DNA from: Panax quinquefolius
Taxonomy: Eukaryota; Streptophyta; Magnoliopsida; Apiales; Araliaceae
Reading direction: 5' to 3'
Assembly (NCBI GenBank): GCA_020205615.1
Contig: CM035170.1
Location: 60,811,322-60,875,321, forward strand
Length of the DNA stretch: 64,000 nucleotides
Every line of letters starts with the position of its first letter. Within the stretch, counting starts at the first letter, position 1. The position numbers were made by a program, and so were the translations under genes. Of the stretch, positions 34,441 through 46,856 are shown one piece after another. The notes beneath the pieces were generated by a model, which was not told where the DNA came from, searched no databases, and saw only the letters and a program-made list of their open reading frames with translations.

Positions 34441-36556
34441 TGTGAGGGCCCCGAATCTGAGGTCCCGAATCATCGCGGATCTGGTTCGATCATTCTAACA
34501 CTATTACTATTATTTGCGGAAGATATAAACATAAATTGCTTATACATTAAACATTACACACTATTCCCCAAGGTCGAGTAACCTTAACTTATACACAGTA
34601 CATAACTTATTTAACTTACAATAACATTAATATAATACTTATTACAAATCTAATCGCACACATTAACTTTAAGCTGGAACTATCTTTAACTTTTCCTTGT
34701 ATCCGACATATTTGCCATAATCTGCAATGTTTATCATGATATAGCAAGGGTGAGCATAAGATTGCCCAGTAAATTTAAATTCAATAATTTAACGATATAT
34801 CATGATTGAAAAAATCTGAATAATAAGCTGGCTATAATTCAACAATATAATTGTGAACTAGCAGGAACAAACTTTTGACTGAACAAGTATATAACATGAA
34901 CAAATATATCTGGACCGAAGGGTAATAAAGGTGATCAACCTTTCATACCTGAGTTATACATGCAATATGTACAAAGTACAATTCTACAATGGCAATCAGC
35001 AATGATTATCCATAAGCATATCTGAATGAAACAACTCTTAGTAGAGTTAAGTTAAAACAAACTTGCCTGAACCGTTGATTACTTCTACACAATTTATAAC
35101 GCTTTATCCGAAGACCTAATATTAGTAATATAGATCTCCAATATTAGAATAATATCATCACAATATAATACTATAATATACATATACATAGAATAACCTA
35201 AACACATAACACATAACCCTAGCAGTTTATAGCACACATAAGACTCAGTATAGGGTCAAACTATTTCAGTCTGACTTGAATCCGACAAAATTCTAACGTC
35301 CTGACGGTCTAGTCGGACTTTTATCGAGTCTAAGTTCAATTAAACTCTGACTTAACACCTAACAATTATCTCAAATAATTTTAATATCAACCAAAATAAT
35401 TTTCCAAGTCTCATAATAATTTTCAAATAATTATTATTATTTATCGTGAATTTTCAATCATTAATAACATATTTAAATGAATTAAATACCACATAATTTT
35501 TTATCATTAATATTTATTTATTATTAAATATTAATGAAATACATGTCATAATATTATACTATATTTATAATATCACAAAGTATTTTTTAATACTTTAAAA
35601 TCACCTTTATATGATTTTTAAACAATTAAATTCATTATCCGTTAATTTCTATTAATATTAAAATATTAATATTTTCATGACAAAGTATCAAAAGTTAAAT
35701 TTTATAATTTAAAATATTTTTATAACACTTAAATCATTTTTATATGATTTTTAAATCATTTATTCTATTTTCCATAATTTATTTAATATATTTATTAAAT
35801 AAACTAATTATCATTAATATTGATTAATTAATGAAATTCATCCTAAAATATTAAAAGTCACCTAAAAATAACTCAAAATATTTTATTATACCATAATATT
35901 ATTTTTCATGATTTTCATGTATTTAAATAATTTTTAAATAATTTATTTAATATTATAATTAAATAAATTAAATACCATTTATATTTCAAAAATATTAAAT
36001 ATTTATGAAATATACTCAAAATAATTAAAAACTATTTTTCAGAATTTAAAATAATTTTTCGGAATTTATTTAGTAGTTTTAATAATTAAAAACAATTTTT
36101 TTCTATTTATTAATTACAATAAATAATTTTCAAAATAAACTGTCGCTAAAAGTGGCTTTAGTTACAAAACTGTCGCTGAAAGTGTTTTTCAAATTGCTCA
36201 TAGCCAAACCTGTAATCGTATGTCGAGGCTAAGATTCCTTCTTCGAATTTGCTCAGAATCGTGATGTTTGTGTTTTCTGGGCAGCTAAATTGTCATTGTT
36301 GTAGTATAAGTGGTGTACTATAATTGTAAACAAGTTCTATGGTCATTCCATAACATATCCGAGAGATCCATGCTTCCGAAATGATTGTCAAACTCTGTTC
36401 TTCATTTCTGGGTTTTCAAGAAATGAAGAACAGTACGAGCATGCTACTTTAAATCTTCATAGCTTGCATCCTGGTTTCACTTAGTGCAATATAAATGCTC
36501 ATTCTTGAAGTACTAATATCAGTGTACAATTATATTACTTTAGATCATAATAACAT
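34441..36556 (-). mobile_element. solo LTR C, left part
   Basis: It starts TGTGAGGGCCCCG after GCCTA (34436-34440). It contains the shared LTR block GGGTGAGCATAAGATTGCCC near 34747 and then long AT-rich sequence related to LTRs A and B. It is interrupted by element D at 36557, and the rest is 52854-54769. The joined length is about 4.0 kb, with no interior coding region. Confidence 0.85.
36395..36433. other. perfect hairpin in LTR C
   Basis: CTGTTCTTCATTTCT and its exact reverse complement AGAAATGAAGAACAG are separated by nine bases. The same hairpin occurs in LTR B (56939-56977) and, with an imperfect stem, in LTR A (near 5111-5142). Confidence 0.85.
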
Positions 36557-37426
36557 TGTAGACACTTGAAATTTTCTGTATACCTGTCACTAACATTGCA
36601 GGAGGACAAATTCGTCTTTCAAGAGGGAACCTTGGAAAACAATCCATATCCATTCCGGATACTACTGGAAGTTCAGCATCAACCCCATAACACACACTGG
36701 GAGTAACAACACCAACCTCAAAGATAACCCCGAGGCGTGCGGACACAATACCGGAACACACACCGGAGGAGACCGATTAATCTCGGAGATAACCCCTAGG
36801 TATCCAGTCTCAGTCCCAATCATGGGAATAGCTACCAACCTTGGTAATCATCCCAAGGAATGCAGTTTCGGCGATAACCACTGAAATGCTTATTTTAAAT
36901 GCAACCAGCATCAATCTCGGTGCTCACAACGAGATACTCAGTACCAGCCCGGAGATAACACTAGGAGGACAGACACACCTCAAAGTTGATCACGAGGACT
37001 TGCAAAGACTTCTTAGCAGTCCAATCTCAAATAAGCCCCGAGTAACGCCTCATGACAAATTTCAAATCGATGATAACACCCCATGAGGGGCAACCTAGTC
37101 ATCTTGCCAACATGATTCCACATCACGTAGTCTCAACATTTTATACACACATCTCTACACAACGATGTCCTACAAGAATCAAGGAAAACCAATCCTGAGT
37201 GACAATTGTGCGGGGTAACGGATGGAATTTGAAGCTTGAAGACCTAAGGCATCGTCCCCATCTTCAATGACTTCAGATAAACTCTAATCCCATGCCATCA
37301 GTACAACTCTCGACAACGGCATGTGCAAAAAGTCTTTCTTTTATCTTTGCACACACACTTCTTCACGCCGAGAGTCGTGTTATGTGAGTTTGCCTTTTTT
37401 CTCATTCGTGGTTTTATTTTAGTTTG

Positions 37427-37473
<47 letters not shown>

Positions 37474-37539
37474 GGGCTAACATTATCGAAAGTTATGCCT
37501 CGATTGAGCTTCTGCACTTTGGTTTGGAGCATTTATTTG

Positions 37540-37573
<34 letters not shown>

Positions 37574-38033
37574 CTGTGTGCTCTGACTGCTCTCGATGAG
37601 CCCGATTTTACATCCGGTGCGTTTACTCGCTTATAAATATATATATATACTTATATATATGAACTGTTGTCGAACTCTGTTCGATGAGCCTGGATTTTAC
37701 ATCTGGTGCGTTTATTGCTTATATATATATATATTTTTTTTCCACCTGGAGTTTACTTCGTGGTGGTTGATCGCTTTTACATCTTTCTTTACGTTTCGTC
37801 TTGCCTGGAGTTCACTTCGTGGCAGTTGATTGCTTTGTACAGCTTTATTTACGTTTCGTCCTGCCTGGGGTTCACTTTATGGCAGTTGATGGCTTTGTAT
37901 AGTTTTATTTACATTTTGTCCCACCCAGAGTTTCCTTCGTGGTGGTTGATAGCTTTTACAGCTTTATTTACATTTCTAATCCCCCATGGAGGTGCTTCGT
38001 GGTTGGTGATCATGTCTCAGATATATATATACG

Positions 38034-38068
<35 letters not shown>

Positions 38069-38858
38069 TACCGCTTATCGCTTTCATACAAATTATGATC
38101 ATATGCGCTTAGGAATCATGTGATCACAGATTCAACCTATCGATCTCGATTCGGTTCTCGTGATGGACATTTTCAAATTGTAAGTTACTTTGTAAATTAT
38201 TCCGTGGTGTCTGAATTTCCTCAGATGGTTTTCATACCCACGAGGAAATCGGCATTATTTTGTACATTATTTTCTTATAGATGCTTCGCATCTCGAAAAA
38301 ATAAAATCAATCAAGCCGAATATTGAATAAAATGGAAGTATTAAAAGGTCTCAATTACTATTGAGCATCAGGGTTTGAAAAACCTTTTTTTATAAATCAT
38401 CACTGCCATATCTTGCTAAAATATGAATTTTTACCTAAATTCAAACCCTGTGTATATAGGTGCGAACGAGGCCTCGCACTACTTCCAAATAATAGCACAT
38501 TGACCAACACACACACATTCAGATAATAGTTTCTTGAAAAGAGGCGCCACACCGGTAACACGGATGCTCTGGGGTGCCTAACACCTTCCCTCCGCATAAT
38601 CAAGTCCCTGAGTCAGAATGAATCTCGGTTTTCACCGAATTCGCTTAGTAGTGTCACATCACCGGGTCAATGTGCAAACCTTTTCTCGCCAGTGTTGGTA
38701 CAACCATTTAAAAACCAACCGATTTACTCTTAATCAATTCATCGTCGACATTATACATGCTCGACCTTTTTCATTTTTTTTCAAACAAATCTCACCTAAA
38801 ATGAGAACACCAAAGAACAAGTAACGGAAAGGGACATCTAAAAATCCCGATGTCGACA
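36557..38858 (+). mobile_element. 5' LTR of Tat-lineage element D
   Basis: It runs from TGTAGACACTT to GATGTCGACA, preceded by AACAT. It matches 50325-52848 with roughly one base in ten changed over the first 150 bases by eye. Relative to the 3' LTR it lacks about 380 bases after 37320, including the TATA region, but has longer TA runs (37434-37470, 37541-37570, 38036-38067). It carries a 60-bp tandem repeat at 37742-38005. Confidence 0.93.
37742..38005 (+). repeat. 60-bp tandem repeat in D 5' LTR
   Basis: The unit resembles CCTGGAGTTCACTTCGTGGC followed by AGTTGATTGCTTTGTACAGC. It is present about 4.5 times with a 59-60-bp period, and the same array is in the 3' LTR at 51750-52015. Because the period is a multiple of three, it creates spurious open frames. 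Confidence 0.85.
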
Positions 38859-38860
38859 GG

Positions 38861-38880
38861 TGGCGACTCTGATGGGGACT
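38861..38880 (+). promoter_or_regulatory. primer-binding site of element D
   Basis: TGGCGACTCTGATGGGGACT begins two bases after the LTR. The TGGCGACTC...GGGGAC form is characteristic of Tat/Ogre-type elements and differs from the initiator-Met PBS of I, K and Q. Ogre elements are reported to use an Arg tRNA. I have not matched it to a specific tRNA here. Confidence 0.75.
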
Positions 38881-39787
38881 CCAGTAAGAGGACTTAAGTC
38901 GCTATTACAATCTTTTTCAAAACTGTTATCTGCTTGTGTGCGAATGTTGCATTTACATTTATGATGAATGTGTATGAATGCATTTATTTATTGCACTTAG
39001 TGCCTCACACCATATCTGTTTGTGATATTAGTGCTTCGCACATGTCATCATTTCCTTACGGCGAGACGCGATGTATGTGAATGTATGTTGTGTGTTCCCT
39101 CCACCGGAGGCTATCCCGCTTGTTTGATTACCGGACTCGGGAAGACTAATTCCCGAGGCTCGTGAAAGGCACCACCCAAATTCGCCCAAATGAAAGACCG
39201 GATTAATTTCCCGTTGAGTAAATTACGATGATTTGGGAACCTTCAAGCCAAAAAGCCGCGAGAGTAACCTAAGATAGGTTAGCCTCTGATAAACCTAAAA
39301 TGGAGGAAAGCCTCTGCATGCTCTCTCATTTTAATTACTTGTAAGCACAATTTACTTGTAATTTCATCCATATCTATCTCCATGTAATGAGAAATATGAA
39401 GAAATATGTACACATACATATTTAAATTGACATGCTACTAACATCCGGTGTTGTAGGATAAAATTCCTAAAACGAACGCATCACATAACGCATGTTAATT
39501 CACATTCCTTAAAGACTAAACTATGCAAGTCTTTCGCAAGGAACCAATCGGACCTACTACCCGGTCAAAATCCAAAAAGGCTACAGTGCCCACAAATAAT
39601 CATGTCATTATCCCACCAGACCGACCTTAATCCAGCCGCAAAGAATTCACTTGATTAAGCAAACAAATTACGATTTGGTCGTTTCTACTCAAAGAACTAC
39701 ATCACCACTCAGGTCCAAAATACCCGTACATGCTTCAATCCTCCACACAAGGGGGGAACCTGTGTCATTACAATACCTGAACTTCAG
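38881..39787 (+). other. 5' leader of element D
   Basis: Untranslated region of about 0.9 kb between PBS and gag. No long open frame was seen. Confidence 0.6.
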
Positions 39788-41531
39788 TTGGATACGACCA
39801 ACAAAACTCATGATACTGCCCATCCCACTGGAGAACTAGACACCGGTGACATCAAAAAAAAAGTCCTCCAAATGGAAAATACCCTTTGTGCTATCAAAGG
39901 AATTGGAACACACGGGAGTGTTTCATATGCTGATCTTTGCATTTTCCCTGGTGTTCATTATCCAGAAAAGTTTAAAACTCCTGACTTCAAAAAATATGAC
40001 GGGTTAGGAGATCCTTATACACATTTGAAGGTGTTTATTGGAGAACTTGGATCTTATGCAGAGGACGGAAAGCTCATAATGAAATTGTTCCAAAAGAGTC
40101 TAACTGGAGAAGCTCGTTCGTGGTACACAAGATTAGACAACTCAAAGATCCATAGCTGGGAAGAGCTAGCACACGGTTTCCTCACTCAATACAGCTTTCA
40201 GTCTCAGATGGCTCTTGATCGGTACCAAATTACCAAGATCAAGAAACAGTCTAACGAGTCTTTCAGAGAGTATGCTCAAAGGTAGAGACGCCTGGATGCC
40301 CAAGTTAGTCCTTCCATGACAGAATCAAAGATGGTCATGACTTTTATAGACATACAAGAAGCTCCTTTCTATGAAAGAGTTTTAGCCGGCATCGACAAAC
40401 CATTTTTTGAAGTGGTCAAACATGGGGAGATGGCTTAGATGGGATTGAAGTCCGGAAAGATTCAAGACCTAGCCGCCCTTAAAGCTGTTGCTGATCACAT
40501 CCAATCCGGAAATTATGGGAACAACCCCCGGAGGGTCCATAAAAAGAAAGAGGAAAATGTTTCACTGATACTACAGGGTCAAGAAGGCAATCAGAACTTT
40601 CCTATTCAAAGGAGAAACTACACTCCCTTCCAAGCACAGTCTTCAAACCCTCCAATACCAAAAGGTGGAGAAGTCAAACGCCCTCGGGTGTTCACACCCT
40701 TAGGGGACACCCTCGAGAAAATTCTCACTCTTCTGACAACACAGAAGAAAATTACGCATCTTCTTCCACCAGCCAACCCTAATGGACGGGGTTTCAATGC
40801 ACCTCGGAAATGTGCTTATTATGTCCGGGCACCTGGACATGATACTCAGGATTGTTGGGCCTTAAAACATAAGATCCAAGACCTGATAGACAACGGTGAG
40901 ATCGTGGTTACAAAACCAAATCAGCCTCACGTTCAAGATAACCCTCTTCCTCAACACAAAGAAGAAGGTGTCAACATGATCAATTGGAGCAATGGACAGA
41001 ATTCCAATTTCAACTGTGAATCCTCCCAGACCCTCAAAGACGGTGTTGAAAAATGGGATTATGCCAAGTTCCAGTTCACAATGGAACGAAAGGTGAAAGC
41101 TCTATGCAAGCAAATTGAGCAATTGGCAGAATTGGTGACTTATCAGCATCAAGTGACTCGTCAATTAATCAGCCAGGAGCACGCCATTCTCCTACCTCTT
41201 GTCATGAATATTCCCTCGTCACTTTCAAAAAATGAAATGCTGGAAGACAAAGTGACAAAGAGAGCAAATGCCAAAGCCCGTCGGGATTTTGCCAACAAAA
41301 GGGAATTCACCTATTTAGGCCAACCTATGGAAGAAATCCTTCAGATGTTAATCAATGAAGGAAGGATCAGTTCCTTTCTACCTCCAATCAACCCCTGTTC
41401 AGGACGGTACAATTCTGATGGAGTATGTCAATATCACTCCCATTCTCGCGGTCACAACACAGAAGAATGCTGGGCACTCCGCCACCTCATCTAAAATCTA
41501 ATTGACAGTGGTGTCCTGCACCTAGCGGACG
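39788..41531 (+). pseudogene. gag: Tat-type Ty3/gypsy gag (element D)
   Basis: The capsid region (first 165 codons) has FKTPDFKKYDGLGDPYTHLK, GEARSWYTRLD and SNESFREYAQR. The frame is broken by a TAG at 40283-40285, where relatives have Trp, and by a second TAG at 40436-40438, yet stays open in the same frame to 41491. Further on are two copies of a Tat-style knuckle-like motif, CAYYVRAPGHDTQDCWALKH (near 40811) and CQYHSHSRGHNTEECWALRH (near 41426), each followed by an LI(D/N) helix. A third stop (TAA) lies at 41492-41494. At 41525-41556 a 16-base direct duplication (GCGGACGATGATACTG twice) shifts the frame. Confidence 0.9.
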
Positions 41532-42851
41532 ATGATACTGGCGGACGATGATACTGTGTTACGTGCAAGTGAGAATACATGTCCTACTAAGTGGAAGAGT
41601 TTGGTAGCAGTCATATCCGCTGAAACTGATGGGGCTAATAAATCACTCACAATGCCAACAATTCAACTCAAGGGAAGCAATAATCCTTTGAAAGTGGCCG
41701 CTCCCGAGCCAATCAACTTGCCATACAGAGCACAATATCCTTTTTGTTAGCTTGCGCAAGGTTCCGTGGAATTATGGAGAAGGTGAAGGATCCACCTCAC
41801 ATACAACTACTACAGTGTCAAAGGAAAATCCACTGTATCTTCCCCAACGGGTGATGAAGTCTACCATCAAATCAAAGGGGAATATACCCATGGAGAAGAT
41901 TGAAAAATTCCTCTACACTATGGGTCATAACGAAGCCAAGGTGGTTTTAAGCTTAAAAGAAGCTCCATAACAAATATCAATTTTGGACTTGGTCCTAACT
42001 TCCGAGGATCACCGGACGATCTTGCTGAAGGTTTTAGAAAAAACATATCTACCAACATTAGTTGATACGGAAAAATTTCAACATCTGGTCGATCACATTT
42101 TCAACAACAATGTAATATCCTTCACTGATGATGACATACCGCCTTTAGGGGACCTGGCCATCGTAAGCCGCCAGCACATTGCGGCCTTGTCCTCCGGATA
42201 CATGCTAGCTGGAGTCTTGATAGATGGAGGTTCATCTCTAAATATCTGTCCATATGCTACCTTAGTGAAGATGAATATCAATCTCAACCGACTTCGAAGT
42301 AGCCATACTGTCATCAAAGCTTTTGATGGAACCCGCCAAAATTCTATTTGAGTAATCGAATCGCCAATCAAATTGGTCCCCACACATTCTCGCGATCTTT
42401 TCACGTCACTCAAGATAGATTCGGATACAACCTACTCTTGGGACGACCTTGGATTCATATGGCAGGGGCAGTCCCCTCCACCCTTCATCAACAACTGAAA
42501 TACATTATCAAAAATAACCTAGTCATGGTCAACGCTGAACCAGAGTGTCCTCAACACGGGGACATGCCATTCATCAATGCCAATGCAGATGTTGAACCGG
42601 TCAGTTTTTATGCCTTGGAAGTAAGCAATACCCAATACCATGCTATTGGAACGCCATTTCCGTAACCCAAGATTTCTGCCGAGGTAATGCTTGCCACTCA
42701 AGAAATGATGTCATTGGGTCATAAGCCGGGACAAGGGCTGGGTAAAGATCGCCAGGGTATTAAGTACCCAATTCAATTAACCAAGCAAACTGGAACAGCT
42801 GGAGTAGGATATTCTGCCAGTTCTAGTCATAAGAATCCTCATAAGCATTAG
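41532..42851 (+). pseudogene. pro: D protease and G-patch-like segment
   Basis: A linker containing VPWNYG (near 41764), typical of Tat polyproteins, is followed by the retropepsin region. That region has the active-site stretch GVLIDGGSSLNICP (about 42210-42245), a frameshift near 42350, and the flap/C-terminal signature YNLLLGRPWIHMAGAVPS (about 42428). A stop at 42663-42665 is followed by LGHKPGQGLGKDRQG (about 42717-42762), a glycine-patch-like motif found after the protease in these elements. The active site reads D-G-G rather than the classical D-T/S-G, as is common in this lineage. Confidence 0.85.
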
Positions 42852-43364
42852 CAGATTCCTTCAGCTTCAACCATGGGGCGTTTATCTTCGCCTTCAAATT
42901 ATGAGTTTGCACAACCTCCTGTAAAGGTGCCAGCCAATGTAATGGCTATGTTATTTCCCAAGCCGGTACCGGTGAAGGAGAAAGAAGTCTTTGTTCCAAA
43001 TCCAGCAGTGGAAGAGGAGGAACGAAGAACCAAGCAAGACGTCATCCGAATGATGTCAGGCATACACATCATTGTTCATGATGAACATACCAACAGATAC
43101 ACCCCAGACGATGATTGCCCAGACATAATGGCCATCATTCGAGATAGGGAGGATGATGACAACCACTCCATCACTATAGTCCATCCGGACTTTGCCCTTG
43201 CCAATTGGAACAACACTCCTTGTTTGGTTTGTCGACAGGGTAAAATGGGTGTAACTCTTTTCTCCCAAGAGATATCATAACTGCTTACTTTTCTATACAA
43301 GATTAGCGCTTATTTTGCCAAGATATGCTAACACCGTATGATCAAAACGTTTCATATATACTAA
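42852..43364 (+). other. D polyprotein linker between protease and RT
   Basis: An open stretch 42873-43280 (starts MGRLSSPSNYEFAQPP, contains acidic VEEEERRTKQDVIRMMSG) is the variable linker of the polyprotein. No catalytic motif was seen. Confidence 0.6.
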
Positions 43365-45074
43365 GTGAAAGTATATTTTGTTTCAGACCCTCAATTTAGA
43401 TGTGCTCAGATTTGCCGACATTTGCCTCTTCTCCACAAGGATTGTACCTTTGATGTAGAGATGAATTCAAATTTCGATGGAAATACAGATGACATTGAGG
43501 TGCCTCCAAAAATTCAAGAATGGGTCAAAGACAAACCTAAACCCAACCTTGATCAAACCACTTCCTTCAATCTCAGAACCTTAAAAAGCCTTAAGTTAAT
43601 CCAGATTGGTTTAGACCCTACCCTAAACCAAAGGAATGACATGGTTAAGCTATTAACCCAATTCCAGGATGTGTTTACATGGTCTCATGAAGACATGGTG
43701 GGTTTGTCCACTGACATTATTCTTCACCGCCTTCCCATTAAAGATGGATTTAAGCCAGTCAAGCAAAAGCTCAGGCGATTGAAACCTGAGTGGAGTTTAA
43801 AGGTAAAAGAAGAAATTGTGAAACAATTTCAAGCTGGCATCATCATGGAGTCCACATATCCTGAGTGGATATCCAACATTGTTCCCGTGCCTAAACCCGG
43901 AGGGAAGGTGCGAGTTTGCGTGGATTATCGGGACTTGAACAAAGCTTGCTTAAAAGATAGCTTTCCCGTGCCATTTATCCACATTCTCATTGACAATACT
44001 GCTCAATACGACATGTATTCCTTTTCTGATTACTTTGCGGGGTACCATCAGATCATGGTTGCTGAGGAAGATTGTGAGAAAACTGCTTTCATTACGCCTT
44101 GGGGAACCTTTTGCTATAGACGGTTGTCATTCGGCCTCATCAATGTCGGAGCCACCTATCAACAAGCTATGATGGCTCTTTTCCACGACTTCATGCACAG
44201 AGAGATCTAGATCTACATGGATGACATCATTGTCAAATCCCGGAAGGAGGATGACCATCTAGACCATCTCAGAAAGTTTTTCAATAGGTTGCGTAAGTAC
44301 AACTTGAAGTTGAATCCAACCAAGTGCGCCTTTGGAGTTAAATCAGGCAAGTTGCTAGGATTTCTAGTCAGTCACAAAGGGATTGAGCTGGATCCTACCA
44401 AAATTCAGGCCATCATGGAAATGCCCATTCCTCAAACAAAAAAGGAAATACGGGGATTTTTGGGAAGAATCAACTTCATTAGTAGGTTTATCTCTCAACT
44501 CACAGCAACCTGTGAGCCAATATTCAAGCTATTAAGGAAGAACTCCTCCATGAAATGGAATGATGAGTGCCAAAATGCCTTCCTCATAATTAAAGAACAA
44601 CTAGTCAAAGCTCATGTGTTGGTACCACCTAGGGATGATGTTCCCCTGTTCATGTACCTATCCATAAGTGACAATGCCATGGGCTGCATGCTGGGACAGA
44701 AAGACGATAGAGGCCAAGAACGATCTATCTATTACCTCAACAAAAGATTTAGCAGCAGTGAACACAAGTACACTCTGATTGAGAAGACTTGTTGTGCTTT
44801 AGCATGGGCTTCCATGAGGTTACAACATTACCTCCATGGTCACACAACCCATCTCATATCCCGCGTGGATCCTCTCAAATACGTGTTCAATAAACCCATG
44901 TTAAATTACCGGCTGTCCAGATGGCAGTTGATCCTACAACAATTTGACATCGTATATGTGACTCAAAAGTCCATCAAAGGTCAAGGAATTACGGATCAAC
45001 TGGCCGCCGCACCTTTAGGGGATTTCAAACCCTTGGAAATTTACTTCCCCGATGAAGGAGTAATGACAGTTTAG
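43365..45074 (+). pseudogene. pol (RT-RH): D reverse transcriptase and first RNase H
   Basis: RT motifs are in order: LRRLKPEWSLKVKEEI, GKVRVCVDYRDLNKA (about 43905), YSFSDYFAGYHQIMV, ITPWGTFCYRRLSFGLINVG, then the catalytic YMDDIIVKS (44214-44240) and LGFLVSHKGIELDP. A TAG at 44208-44210 sits two codons before YMDD, where Glu is usual. The connection and RNase H region (VPLFMYLSISDNAMG, FSSSEHKYTLIEKTCCALAW, YRLSRWQLILQQFDI) runs to a stop at 45072-45074. The product would copy element RNA into DNA within the particle. The order RT-RNase H-second RNase H-integrase places D in the Ty3/gypsy Tat clade. Confidence 0.93.
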
Positions 45075-45558
45075 CAATACCATCAGTACGATACGCGCCA
45101 ATCATGGAAGATGTATTTTGATGGAGTTGTTGATATGGAAGCTTCGAGCCGGAGTCGCTTCTAGTATCCCAGATGGGGGAGCAGATCCGTCGCCAAAAAT
45201 TAGCTTTACAAAGACCAACAACACAAATTAAAGTATGTCGGCTCCTCATGGGGCTAAAACTTGCCCGCTCAACGGGCATCAGGCGATTAACTGTCTTTGG
45301 AGATTCAGAGTTGGTAATCAGATAATCCACCGAAATCTATCAAACCAAGGAATTACATTTGCTGCCTTACCATCGACAATTTTTACAAATGGTTTTGGAG
45401 TTCAAAGAAATCTCCTTTCTACACGTTCCTCGTAATAGGAATGACTTTGCGGACGCGTTAGAAACTTTGGCCTCCTTGATTTGCATATCAGATAAGGAAC
45501 ACTTGCCAAGCATCACAGCTTCCCAAGCACAAGGCCCCAAATTATGGGAATTACATTG
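45075..45558 (+). pseudogene. pol (aRNH): D second (archaeal-type) RNase H domain, decayed
   Basis: WKMYFDGVVDMEASS (near 45110) is the start of the extra RNase H seen in Tat/Ogre elements. After frameshifts come a V-F-G-D-S-E-like strand (about 45290-45310), LPYHRQFLQMVLEFKEISFL (about 45360) and HVPRNRNDFADALETLASL (about 45420-45480), the domain's conserved C-terminal helix. At least three frame changes and several stops break it. Confidence 0.8.
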
Positions 45559-46841
45559 AGAAGTATCGATGAGCTACCTCCCATCCAACATCCTTGGTAT
45601 CAGCATATCAAGGAATATCTATGAGATGGATCTACACCCGCTGAGGCTAGCCCGACTGAGAAAAGGCGGATCCATAGACTTGCTATGAAATTCTACCCGA
45701 GTGGAGATGCGCTCTACAAAAGAGATGCAGGACTAGGTCTCCTCAGATGTTTAGACAAAGATCAAACCAAAAGGCTTATAGATGAAATCCATGGTGTAGT
45801 CTGTGGCCCGCACATGAGTGGCCCCCTCCTTGTCAAGAAAGTCCTCAGGACAGGACATTAGTGACTATCTCTCAAAGCTGATTGGAATGACCACGTCAAG
45901 AGATGCTATCAGTGCCAGAGTCATGGGAATGCTATACACACCCCTCCAAGGGAAATCCACAACATGAGTTCACCTTGGCCCTTCTCAATGTGGGGAATGG
46001 ACGTTATCAGGCCCATTGAGCCTAAAGCCAGTAATGGACATCAATTTCTCTTCACCATGATCGACTACTTCACCAAGTGGGTAGAGGCAGCCTCCTTCCC
46101 CAGGGTTACCAAAGAAGTCATCATTGCTTTCATCAGAAACAATGTCATTTGTCAATATGGACAACTAGAGGTGATTGTGTCAGGCAATGCTAAGAACCTC
46201 AACAACAAAATGATGGAGGAATTATACAGTAAATTCCACATCAAACATCTTAACTCTGTCTTTTATCGTCCAAAGATGAATGGTGCTATTGAAGCGGCTA
46301 ACAAAAATATCAAGAAGATTATGCAAAAGATGTCCGCCAACCATAAAGATTGGCCTGACTTATTGCCTCTTACTCTGTTAGCCTACAGAACATCAATGCA
46401 CACTTCCACTGGGGCAACCCCCTACGCATTAACCTATGGGATGGAAGCAGTACTCCCCATAGAAGTAGAAATGGAATCCCTTAGAGTGTTGATAGACGCT
46501 TAGCTAGATGAAGACCAATGGGTACAAGACAGGTATCACCAATTGTCTCTAATAGACAAAAGGCGAACCGCGTCTATCTTCCATGGTCAGTTATATCGAC
46601 AAAGGATCGCCAGATCCTACAACAAAAAAGTCCGGCTACGGCAGTTTAAACAACATGACTTGGTTTTGAAGAAGATCATTGACAACCAAGATCAATCTAA
46701 GGGAAAATTCGCTCCTAACTGGGAAGGCCCGTTTGTTGTCAAGGAAGTATTGACAAGAGGCGCTCTCAGATTGCAAGAAATGGATGGCGATGAATTTCCA
46801 CAACTCATCAACTAAAATGCCGTGAAACGATACTATGTCTA
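45559..46841 (+). pseudogene. pol (INT): D integrase
   Basis: The zinc-binding N-terminus is recognisable as EIHGVVCGPHMSGPLL...DHVKRCYQCQ (45786-45930), with a premature stop (TAG, about 45859). The catalytic core starts SSPWPFSMWGMDVI (Asp 1). The second catalytic Asp is lost: VIVSGNAKNLNN has Gly where VTDN or VSDN is expected (about 46170). Glu is kept in NGAIEAANKNIKKIM. The C-terminal domain (FAPNWEGPFVVKEVLTRGAL, then MDGDEFPQLIN) ends near 46815, followed by the usual NAVKRYYV. Stops at 46501-46503 and 46813-46815 interrupt it. An intact integrase would insert the cDNA, but this one could not. Confidence 0.92.
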
Positions 46842-46856
46842 AAGTTGCCATCAAGC

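Noticed and set aside
37706..38098. 130-codon open frame with 20-residue repeats
   Set aside because: Produced by the 60-bp LTR tandem repeat, whose period is a multiple of three; the same array in the 3' LTR is open too.
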